Shown in pieces: positions 23,138-29,238 of a stretch of 29,238 nucleotides of DNA; position 1 is the first letter of the stretch; every line of letters begins with the position of its first letter. This stretch comes from Bacillota bacterium (GTDB taxonomy: Bacteria > Bacillota > Clostridia > Acetivibrionales > DSM-1351). The stretch spans positions 1-29,238 of the forward strand of contig JAEZIU010000066.1 in the NCBI GenBank assembly GCA_023436485.1, in the 5' to 3' direction. Below the pieces are notes generated by a model. It had not been told where the DNA came from. It made no database searches and saw only the letters and a list, made by a program, of their open reading frames with translations. A program made the translations under genes and the position numbers.

Positions 23138-23170
23138 AAAGTACACCCATTAAAAACCAGGGTGTACTTT
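23138..23170. terminator. Bidirectional terminator after the FlgN/FliT-like gene
   Basis: AAAGTACACCC (23138-23148) and GGGTGTACTTT (23160-23170) pair perfectly over 11 bases with an 11-base loop. TTTATTCATTT follows on the minus strand and TTCTT on the plus strand. It ends the flagellar transcript that stops at 23186. Only its left arm, with one change, exists at the matching place of unit 1 (about 21158). Confidence 0.8.
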
Positions 23171-23185
23171 TTCTTAAAAAATTAT

Positions 23186-23668
23186 TTATTTTTTCGTGTC
23201 GAAATAATACGATTGCTGAGGCAGTTTCCCTCCAATATTATATCCGTTATTTGCCATCTTGCCTTGTTTTACCTGCCTTATTTGTCCTCCCAGATTGTCC
23301 AAAACACCTCTGGCACTTATATTATTTTCATTTTCAGCAACTTGTATTTCTTTTATTGTAGCAAATATGGTACTGATAGTCTTTTGTAGTCTTTCCGCGT
23401 CATGATACCTTGATATGCTTACTTCTTCCATACTCTCTATTCCAAGGACGGATTTCAGTCTTGAATAATATACTTCAAATGCGTCATCCAACTCATTAAT
23501 TTCAACAATTAGTTTCTGCTTTATATCAATTAGATTCTGCAGTTCATTTATACAGTCTTCCGTTATTACTTCAGACTGTTTTTTTGTAAGATCTAAAATC
23601 TTACTCATATTATCTGACTTTTTCAAGGACAGTTCAGTAAGTTTTTGAATATATTGTTCAGGTGTCAT
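23186..23668 (-). CDS. FlgN/FliT-like flagellar export chaperone
   Basis: The 160-residue cytoplasmic protein is almost wholly helical and charged, with heptad-like stretches (ELSLKKSDNMSKILDLTKKQSEVI, NELQNLIDIKQKLIVEINELDDAF). This matches the FlgN family, which holds hook-associated proteins before export. It follows fliS, where FliT or FlgN-type proteins are found in many Firmicutes. The tail (about 135-160) is Gly/Gln-rich and less structured. GGAGG lies 7 bases before the ATG. The family is assigned from composition and position and could be FliT instead; a flagellar role is likely. Confidence 0.65.
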   Translation of the reverse strand: MTPEQYIQKLTELSLKKSDNMSKILDLTKKQSEVITEDCINELQNLIDIKQKLIVEINELDDAFEVYYSRLKSVLGIESMEEVSISRYHDAERLQKTISTIFATIKEIQVAENENNISARGVLDNLGGQIRQVKQGKMANNGYNIGGKLPQQSYYFDTKK

Positions 23669-23702
23669 TATCTCTCCTCCAAAACCTTGTAATTAATAAA
23701 TA

Positions 23703-23734
23703 CACCTCGCACTAAATTACTGGTGTGCGAGGTG
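23703..23734 (-). terminator. Hairpin between fliS and the chaperone gene
   Basis: CACCTCGCAC (23703-23712) and GTGCGAGGTG (23725-23734) pair perfectly over 10 bases around a 12-base loop, in the 83-base gap after fliS. On the minus strand only TATTTATT follows, so it may be a weak terminator that lowers expression of the next gene, or an RNA-stabilising hairpin. Confidence 0.55.
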
Positions 23735-23751
23735 CTTTCATCTTTCAATAC

Positions 23752-24156
23752 CTACTTTGCGATCTGATCATTAGATGAAACATGTCGCTTAGCAAGCTTC
23801 ATAGCCTGGGTCCATGTATCTCTGAGATCTTTTGCCATTCCCAGTACTTCTTCCAGAATATCTTTATCCTTTTTAATATTTGCCTGAATCAATCTTCTGT
23901 TCATATAATCATATATACTGTCTAGTTGTTTGGACACTTCGTATTTCATATCCAAGGTCACCTGAAATTCTCTGACTATATCCTGTGCTCGAATAATAGA
24001 GTTATTGGCTCTTTCAATGTTCTTCTCATCTATAGCACTCTGAGCCAGCATAATGAATTTAACTAAACCATTATACAGCATCAGAGTCAGTTCCTCTGGA
24101 GTAGCTGTGTATACCGAACTTTCTTTATATTGATTATAACCGTTGTTGACCATCAT
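23752..24156 (-). CDS. fliS: Flagellin export chaperone
   Basis: FliS binds the C-terminal helix of flagellin in the cytoplasm and prevents early polymerisation. The 134-residue protein carries the family's N-terminal YNQYKESSVYTATPEELTLMLYNGLVKFI and later YDYMNRRLIQANIKKD, with the four-helix layout of FliS. The ATG at 24156 is chosen because AGGAGG lies 6 bases upstream. It starts 31 bases after fliD in the flaG-fliD-fliS order usual in Firmicutes. Confidence 0.95.
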   Translation of the reverse strand: MMVNNGYNQYKESSVYTATPEELTLMLYNGLVKFIMLAQSAIDEKNIERANNSIIRAQDIVREFQVTLDMKYEVSKQLDSIYDYMNRRLIQANIKKDKDILEEVLGMAKDLRDTWTQAMKLAKRHVSSNDQIAK

Positions 24157-24187
24157 TAGCAACCTCCTGAATGTCTCTAATCTCTAT

Positions 24188-26530
24188 TTACTGTCCGGAA
24201 CTAAACTGGGATGCAAGCCAGTTAGATTGTGAACTCATCTGGCTTAGCATTTTTTCCATGTTTGCATACTTTGCATAAAGTGTATTTTCCTTGGAAGTAA
24301 GCTTTACATTTAAATCATCAATTGTTTTGTCAAAGCCCAGAATCTCCTTTATTAATGAGTTGGTGTATTCTGATGCATCACCAACCTGACCAGCTTTCAT
24401 TGTCAGTGTACCCAAATTGCTCTTGGCATCAGGTGTAGTTCTGATTGCATCCTGTATAATATCAGAGAATCTGTCTGCAAGCCCGGCTTCTTTATATCTT
24501 TCTTTTTTGATTGCATAATCTCCTGAAGCCTTATAATATGACTTATCCGAAGCCGCTGTAAAGAGATTTGTGACCTCTTGGGGATTATTGGACAGTGCTT
24601 CCTTCAACTTTGATTCATCTATTACAAGTTTGCCTTTTTGACGATAATCTTTCGATGTAGTTATACCTATAGAATATAAACTTATACCGATACCCTCTAC
24701 TGAGTCATATAAAGCGGATCTTAATCTATCCAATGTATTCTGTATATCAGCATTCCCGTTAAGCAATCCTGTTTGTGCTTTAGCTTCCCACTTTTCGATC
24801 TGATCAGATGTCATTGTCGCCTTTTGAGTCTCTGTTAATGGCATATAACTACGGTCTTTTTTCTCACTTATTTTTGTGTTCAGCTTATCAATTAAGGCAT
24901 TATATTGGTCTACAAAGCTTTTAATAGTATTAAAGGTTTTACTTGTATCACTTGCAACAGTTACTTTTATTGGATCTGCACCTGCTGGCAAATCCTTCGA
25001 TATATTAAATGTAAGTCCTGCATAGGTAAATGAGTTATCGGGTCTCACGATAGTCATAGGTACCCCGTCCTCACCTGTTACCGTCACACTTGCATCACTT
25101 CCCACAGCACCTGTACCGGCTATTCCCAGTGATGACATGAAACCTCCTGCAGTATCAACTATATCAAGCTTAGAAGTAGCGCCTGTATCCTTAGCTTGTA
25201 TTTTAAAGCTATTTGTAGTAACATCATAGCTCATGGTTGCATTCGCAGTAGTATCCATATTTACTTTTCTCATTATATCATTTATTGCTGTAGTTGCAGG
25301 GTCAAAAGAAAAGGTGGACGTTCCCTTAGAACTTGTTATTGTAAATTCTATATTCTTTGAAAAAGTACCATCTGCATTTTTAATTGATGTCCCGTCGGAG
25401 TTTTTAAATGGGTCAATTGTAAAGCCTGCACCTATACTTGAAAGCATTGCTTTTAAATCAACCTTATTTGAAGTATTGGAGCTATCAATCTGAAGTATTG
25501 CATTAGTCGACCCATTAACTGTATACCCTGTATAAAAATTCACACCTGCATCAGATTTAAGTACAACTTTTCCATTATTTATATCCGCTGTTACACCTGA
25601 ACCGGCTCCGAAGGCAGCATCAATTCCATTCTGAATGGCAGCTTTCAAATCATCTGCAGTTGTAAAAGTTGAGTTTCCGGCCAACGGCTGTACGGTAACA
25701 GTTTTTGTAGTATTACCAATGGTAAGTTCGAATTGATTATTACCCCCATTTAATTCAAAAGGGGTAGTACCGGATGGTACTGTACTGAATAATTTTCCTG
25801 CTCCTTCATTATTCACAGTACCTATTGAAAAAGTATCCGTGTTTCTAAGGGTAGTAAATTTAAGCTTACCACCGCTATTTTCAACTTTTATTTTACCATT
25901 GCCTAAAGAATCGGTTCCAAATGCATTGTTTAATTTACTTTGAAGTTGAGAAACCAAATCATCTACACTGGAAATTTCACCGGAGTCATTATCCAATGTT
26001 ATATCTACTGTTTTGCCATTGAGGGTTATTCTAAATATATTATTATAGCTGGAACTTTTTATTGTATCTAAATCTGCCTGGGAAATCACACCTGTCTCAA
26101 CAGTATTAGTTAAACTCGTGCCCGTCGATATACGAGCATAGGTTGCTGCAACAATATTTGATAATGAATACACCCCGGCTTTAGCCCCGCCTCCTGCAGT
26201 TACACTAACAACATCAGAAGAACTTCCTGCAGCCAATGCAGCGGTATAGCCGGAGAATGTAGATGCCAATTTCAAGTTGGTGGTTGAAGTAACAGTATCA
26301 AAAAATTGATTATAAAAGCTCTGCAGTGATGAAGTGACATCTCTATAAGCATCAATCATCCACATATTCAACTCTCTGCTTTGCTTTATCTTATCAATTC
26401 TCGCCTGATCCCTTGAAAGTGCTGCCTTTACTAATGCATCAGTATCAAAACCTGATATCATTCCGGTCAGTCTTGAGTAATTCGTAGTGCCCTGTAATCC
26501 GCTTGTGCTTGAGGAACTGTTAACATTCAT
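24188..26530 (-). CDS. fliD: Flagellar hook-associated protein 2 (filament cap)
   Basis: FliD forms the cap at the filament tip and folds exported flagellin subunits into place. The N-terminus has the FliD signature (NYSRLTGMISGFDTDALVKAALS, then RIDKIKQ) and the C-terminus has the helical FliD_C region (DLNVKLTSKENTLYAKYANMEKMLSQMSSQSNWLASQF). The centre is Gly/Thr/Asn-rich and includes at least two flagellin-hook-IN-like repeats (DDLVSQLQSKLNNAFGTDS and DDLKAAIQNGIDAAFGAGS). At 780 residues it is longer than the common 450-700. The ATG at 26530 has GAAGG and a spacing of 7; a TTG at 26551 would add 7 residues. It lies 4 bases after flaG. Confidence 0.95.
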   Translation of the reverse strand: MNVNSSSSTSGLQGTTNYSRLTGMISGFDTDALVKAALSRDQARIDKIKQSRELNMWMIDAYRDVTSSLQSFYNQFFDTVTSTTNLKLASTFSGYTAALAAGSSSDVVSVTAGGGAKAGVYSLSNIVAATYARISTGTSLTNTVETGVISQADLDTIKSSSYNNIFRITLNGKTVDITLDNDSGEISSVDDLVSQLQSKLNNAFGTDSLGNGKIKVENSGGKLKFTTLRNTDTFSIGTVNNEGAGKLFSTVPSGTTPFELNGGNNQFELTIGNTTKTVTVQPLAGNSTFTTADDLKAAIQNGIDAAFGAGSGVTADINNGKVVLKSDAGVNFYTGYTVNGSTNAILQIDSSNTSNKVDLKAMLSSIGAGFTIDPFKNSDGTSIKNADGTFSKNIEFTITSSKGTSTFSFDPATTAINDIMRKVNMDTTANATMSYDVTTNSFKIQAKDTGATSKLDIVDTAGGFMSSLGIAGTGAVGSDASVTVTGEDGVPMTIVRPDNSFTYAGLTFNISKDLPAGADPIKVTVASDTSKTFNTIKSFVDQYNALIDKLNTKISEKKDRSYMPLTETQKATMTSDQIEKWEAKAQTGLLNGNADIQNTLDRLRSALYDSVEGIGISLYSIGITTSKDYRQKGKLVIDESKLKEALSNNPQEVTNLFTAASDKSYYKASGDYAIKKERYKEAGLADRFSDIIQDAIRTTPDAKSNLGTLTMKAGQVGDASEYTNSLIKEILGFDKTIDDLNVKLTSKENTLYAKYANMEKMLSQMSSQSNWLASQFSSGQ

Positions 26531-26534
26531 ATCT

Positions 26535-26924
26535 CTACCTTCTTTCGTCAACTAATATGCCAGCCATCTCACATATTTTTGCTACCATATCCAAAACCTT
26601 TTCGTTAGGAATCTCACGAATCAGTTCATTTGTATCTGAATCAAATACCTTTACAACTATTTCATTTGTTTTATCATGAATTGAAAATTCAAACCTTCTG
26701 TTTCCACCGGAAATCGCCTTGTTTGCTTTTTGTATTGCTTCAATAACCACTCTCTCAGAGACAGGCATGTTGTCTTTATCATAATCAGTTATTTGGGATA
26801 TTGACTTTGCCGCTGTCAACGTCCTATCAGGTTTGCCTATTGTACTTATTACTTTTTGAATATCTGTACTACTTCTTTTTGAACTGATACTATTACTCAT
26901 TAATTCACTGCCATCTATTTTCAT
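26535..26924 (-). CDS. flaG: FlaG-family flagellar protein
   Basis: FlaG proteins affect filament length, and their genes usually precede fliD. The 129-residue protein has a variable, polar N-terminal half and the conserved C-terminal FlaG core: RRFEFSIHDKTNEIVVKVFDSDTNELIREIPNEKVLDM. GGAGG lies 7 bases before the ATG. It is the first gene of flaG-fliD-fliS-chaperone, behind a SigD-type promoter. Confidence 0.9.
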   Translation of the reverse strand: MKIDGSELMSNSISSKRSSTDIQKVISTIGKPDRTLTAAKSISQITDYDKDNMPVSERVVIEAIQKANKAISGGNRRFEFSIHDKTNEIVVKVFDSDTNELIREIPNEKVLDMVAKICEMAGILVDERR

Positions 26925-26954
26925 ACCTGCACCTCCAAAACTCTTCTGCTTATT

Positions 26955-26982
26955 CTATCGGAAAAAATCAATCATGTATTTA
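26955..26982 (-). promoter_or_regulatory. SigD (sigma-28) type promoter for flaG-fliD-fliS
   Basis: The minus strand has TAAA (26982-26979), 16 bases, then TCCGATAG (26962-26955). The sigma-28 consensus is TAAA, about 15 bases, GCCGATAA/T, so only the first and last bases of the -10 differ. It lies about 30 bases before the flaG start codon. Confidence 0.7.
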
Positions 26983-27020
26983 GCAGTTTTTGGAGGCAGC
27001 TATATTTTTCTATATAATAG

Positions 27021-28265
27021 TTAATTTTTTATCATTATAGTCATATATGCAAGAGTATTAAAGTTTTTTTCATTTAATTGTTTTGCAATAGCTTTGAGAA
27101 AAACCGTATTATGATCAACTATTTTAGTAAATGTTGATATAAGCTTTATCACCATGTCCTCGTTAAGACCCTTATTATACCCCGCCATTCCAATCAGATG
27201 AGCCTTTATAATCGCATAATGTAAAATCATCATCATATATGCATCAAAAATTGAACCGTCTGTAAACGGAAATAATTTTGCAAACACATAATTAACAAGA
27301 TAATTTTCCAATACATATTCATGGTTATCCATATATGGTTTATAATATTCTTCGAACGCCTTCTGGTAGTTATCTATAATTTCTTCCTTAGTTGCTTCTT
27401 CAGTATAATTAACGCCTTTTAGGAAATTATCATAACATTCCATATATGTCTTATTAAGAACTCCCCTATTCACACGAATATCAATAATATCCTTAATAAG
27501 CTGCAATTGTACTGTACAATCAGCTGGTATAGAATCAAGAACTCCTTTAAATGTTTCTTCTTCTAACATCTTATTATAGGATTGTATTACATTGGGTATA
27601 TCAACTATTTTATTCTCATTCACACATTTGTTTAGTTTTTCTATAAAGAGGCCTAGAATAATAAGCCTTTCCCATAAAAGATACCTTCTGTTTTGCAAAA
27701 TATCTATGGTAAATATCCTGATATCCCAAAAATATTTTAGAGGTCTATTAACCACTTGTTTATCCTGTGTGTTTAATTCAAAGGTTCCCACTAGCCATGT
27801 ATATGGAATATCTTCATATTCATCAAACTCCATAATTTCAGTATTCAAGAGTGCCAATTTTGCCGCCGCCGGACAGGACAGAGAGGTAACCATTTCAATT
27901 TTATTGTCCACCCTATTTCCAGACCTGGGGTAAGTTGTACAAACTTTTGAAAGATAGCCTTCACCATATTCAAGTTGTATCCTGCATAGCTTTTTATCGT
28001 TGAGAAAAGGACATCCAGCTTCTTCATCAGTCATTTTGATCTTTGCATAATTTAAAAGATCGCCGCCATTTTTTCTTTCACGAGTTATATACTTATCTAA
28101 TAGAGGCCTCAATTCATTATGCTGGACACATCTATACTTTTTATAGGTCTCCTTGTCAATATTAACCTTCCAACCTTTACAGCACGAATCCTCACAGTCG
28201 GAGCCGATACACCTAAATTTTCTGAAATACTGCGGGGTGAGAAATACTTTCTTTTTCTCTGTCAT
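27021..28265 (-). CDS. fliB: Flagellin lysine-N-methylase family protein
   Basis: FliB methylates surface lysines of flagellin. The 414-residue protein begins with the family motif FLTPQYFRKFRCIGSDCEDSCCKGW, with Cys19, Cys24, Cys28 and Cys29. Further cysteines in AGCPFL, LCRIQ, SKVCTTYPR and SCPAA make a set that could hold a metal or Fe-S cluster. The remainder is helical. The ATG at 28265 has GGAGG 5 bases upstream; the open frame to 28325 runs into the flagellin terminator and is not used. It follows flagellin by 96 bases, so it may be expressed by read-through or from a weak unseen promoter. Confidence 0.88.
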   Translation of the reverse strand: MTEKKKVFLTPQYFRKFRCIGSDCEDSCCKGWKVNIDKETYKKYRCVQHNELRPLLDKYITRERKNGGDLLNYAKIKMTDEEAGCPFLNDKKLCRIQLEYGEGYLSKVCTTYPRSGNRVDNKIEMVTSLSCPAAAKLALLNTEIMEFDEYEDIPYTWLVGTFELNTQDKQVVNRPLKYFWDIRIFTIDILQNRRYLLWERLIILGLFIEKLNKCVNENKIVDIPNVIQSYNKMLEEETFKGVLDSIPADCTVQLQLIKDIIDIRVNRGVLNKTYMECYDNFLKGVNYTEEATKEEIIDNYQKAFEEYYKPYMDNHEYVLENYLVNYVFAKLFPFTDGSIFDAYMMMILHYAIIKAHLIGMAGYNKGLNEDMVIKLISTFTKIVDHNTVFLKAIAKQLNEKNFNTLAYMTIMIKN

Positions 28266-28310
28266 AGTTACCTCCATAGTCAAAAAGTAATTCAAATTAA
28301 ATGTAAAAAT

Positions 28311-28341
28311 AAGAGCCAGAGGCATATATCCCCTGGCTCTT
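28311..28341 (-). terminator. Flagellin terminator
   Basis: The arms 28330-28341 and 28311-28322 (minus strand AAGAGCCAGGGG and CCTCTGGCTCTT) pair over 12 bases, one of them a G-T (wobble) pair, around a 7-base loop. ATTTTTAC follows on the minus strand. It lies 20 bases after the flagellin stop and 46 bases before fliB. Confidence 0.88.
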
Positions 28342-28361
28342 CGTCAGTTTCAGAAAACTTA

Positions 28362-29186
28362 TTACCTGAGTAATTGAAGAACACCCTGTGGCTGTTGATT
28401 TGCCTGTGCAAGCATTGACTGAGCTGCCTGTGACAGAATATTCTGTTTTGTGAATTCCATCATTTCCTTAGCCATATCTACGTCACGGATACGTGATTCA
28501 GAAGCAGACAGATTCTCGGAATAAGTATCCAAATTGTTTATATTGTATTCTAATCTGTTCTGATTTGCTCCAAAATAAGAACGCATTGCACTTACATCAT
28601 TAATTTGGGTTTCAATACCATCAATAGCAGTACTTGCAGCAGCTGAAGTACCCCAAGCTGCTGGATAAGCTGCAACTGCAGCTGCAAGAGTTGTTAGATT
28701 AGTTTTACTAGTATCAACTTTCAGCGTCTGTGCAGACTCCTGTCCAACCTGTAATGTTATTCCTGTATCATTGTTTAACAAGGATATACCATTGAACTTT
28801 GTATTGTCCTTTATATCAGTTATCTGATTTGCAAGCTCTGTTACTTCTTCTGTAATTCTTGTTAAGTCGTTAGTTTCATCGTAAGTTCCGTTTGCAGCCT
28901 CTGTAGCAAGCTCCTTAACACGAACAAGTATGTTACTAACTGTAGCCAGTGCACCTTCACCAGTCTGTATCAATGAGATACCATCCTGTGAGTTTCTTGA
29001 TGCCTGGTCCAAACCTCTGATCTGACCTCTCATCTTTTCACTGATTGCCAAACCAGCAGCATCATCACCGGCACGGTTAATACGAAGACCTGATGATAAC
29101 TTTTCTAATGACTTGCTAGTTGCACCTGTGTTGTTTGTCAACTGACGGTAAGTGTTCATTGCAGCAATATTGTGATTAATTCTCAT
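28362..29186 (-). CDS. hag: Flagellin
   Basis: This is the filament subunit, exported by the flagellar type III apparatus. The 274-residue protein has the conserved N-terminal D0/D1 (MRINHNIAAMNTYRQL, LEKLSSGLRINRAGDDAAGLAISEKMR, then SQDGISLIQTGEGAL) and C-terminal D1/D0 (SRIRDVDMAKEMMEFTK, QAAQSMLAQANQQPQGVLQLL). The short Ala-rich centre (about 165-200) leaves almost no D2/D3, as in other small Firmicute flagellins. GGAGGA lies 8 bases before the ATG. The promoter is beyond the window. It is probably methylated by the neighbouring FliB and is bound by FliS. Confidence 0.97.
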   Translation of the reverse strand: MRINHNIAAMNTYRQLTNNTGATSKSLEKLSSGLRINRAGDDAAGLAISEKMRGQIRGLDQASRNSQDGISLIQTGEGALATVSNILVRVKELATEAANGTYDETNDLTRITEEVTELANQITDIKDNTKFNGISLLNNDTGITLQVGQESAQTLKVDTSKTNLTTLAAAVAAYPAAWGTSAAASTAIDGIETQINDVSAMRSYFGANQNRLEYNINNLDTYSENLSASESRIRDVDMAKEMMEFTKQNILSQAAQSMLAQANQQPQGVLQLLR

Positions 29187-29194
29187 AATATAAA

Positions 29195-29233
29195 TCCTCC
29201 ATGATTTTATATATTTCCGGGAGTCCTTTCCCG
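29195..29233 (-). promoter_or_regulatory. Flagellin leader: GGA-loop hairpin and GGA Shine-Dalgarno (CsrA-type site pair)
   Basis: In the minus-strand mRNA, CGGGA (29233-29229) and TCCCG (29222-29218) form a 5-base stem whose 6-base loop is AAGGAC. About 17 bases downstream, the Shine-Dalgarno GGAGGA (29200-29195) supplies a second GGA. CsrA binds GGA in hairpin loops, and in Bacillus hag it binds one upstream hairpin and one site over the Shine-Dalgarno. The same layout here suggests CsrA/FliW control of flagellin translation. No csrA or fliW gene is in the window. Confidence 0.55.
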
Positions 29234-29238
29234 AATGG

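Larger units (their letters stand above)
21642..23155. repeat. Tandem duplication, unit 2 (kelch gene 2 with flanks)
   Basis: This is the partner of 19655-21175. At its left end only the right arm of the hydrolase/kelch terminator is present (TTTAACAACTGCACTT from 21643); at its right end the full terminator 23138-23170 is present. Thus unit 1 keeps the left outer flank and unit 2 the right outer flank of an ancestral single copy. Confidence 0.85.

Overview
The window reads as chromosomal DNA of a low-GC, Gram-positive, flagellated anaerobe of the class Clostridia. The basis is the AT-rich sequence, strong AGGAGG-type ribosome binding sites, canonical SigA and SigD-like promoters, a Firmicute-type OhrR, and a flaG-fliD-fliS/fliB/flagellin cluster. 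The style of the genes, including secreted kelch proteins and a clostridial Tad-like locus, suggests a relative of Ruminiclostridium (cellulolytic clostridia), but that is inference only. Most genes lie on the minus strand. No tRNA, rRNA or CRISPR was seen.

Region 1 (1-7864, minus): leucine biosynthesis genes leuC-leuD-leuB (leuB runs off the left edge), an AraC-family regulator, a two-gene unit of an ABC-F ATPase and a DEAD-box RNA helicase (both translation/RNA related), and a radical SAM/SPASM protein. Region 2 (7865-9176, plus): a peroxide-defence pair, a glutathione-peroxidase family enzyme and an OhrR-type MarR repressor. Inverted repeats of OhrR-operator type sit at both promoters, and a terminator lies inside the end of the convergent gene.

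Region 3 (9119-17474, minus): one long, tightly packed Tad/Flp-type secretion or pilus operon starting from a good SigA promoter (TTGCAT-N17-TATAAT). Its order is: a Ser/Thr protein kinase fused to a TadZ/CpaE-like P-loop domain; a CpaB/SAF protein; a second MinD-like ATPase; a TadA/CpaF ATPase; two TadB/TadC-like membrane proteins; three consecutive 50-55 residue single-helix peptides; and two TadE/TadG-like membrane-anchored proteins. No canonical Flp pilin or prepilin peptidase is present. The kinase fusion and the three micro-proteins are the most unusual content of the window.

Region 4 (17572-23155): a PflX-type radical SAM protein, a membrane-anchored alpha/beta hydrolase, and two secreted seven-motif kelch proteins. 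The kelch proteins share a nearly identical 76-residue C-terminal module and lie in a tandem duplication of about 1.5 kb. The duplication is bounded by half-terminators, and a degraded IS3-type transposase remnant fills the junction.

Region 5 (23186-29238, minus): late flagellar genes, namely flagellin, flagellin lysine methylase FliB, FlaG, FliD, FliS and an FlgN/FliT-like chaperone. There is a SigD-type promoter before flaG. The flagellin leader carries a hairpin with GGA in its loop just upstream of a GGA-containing Shine-Dalgarno, the layout of CsrA-controlled hag leaders.
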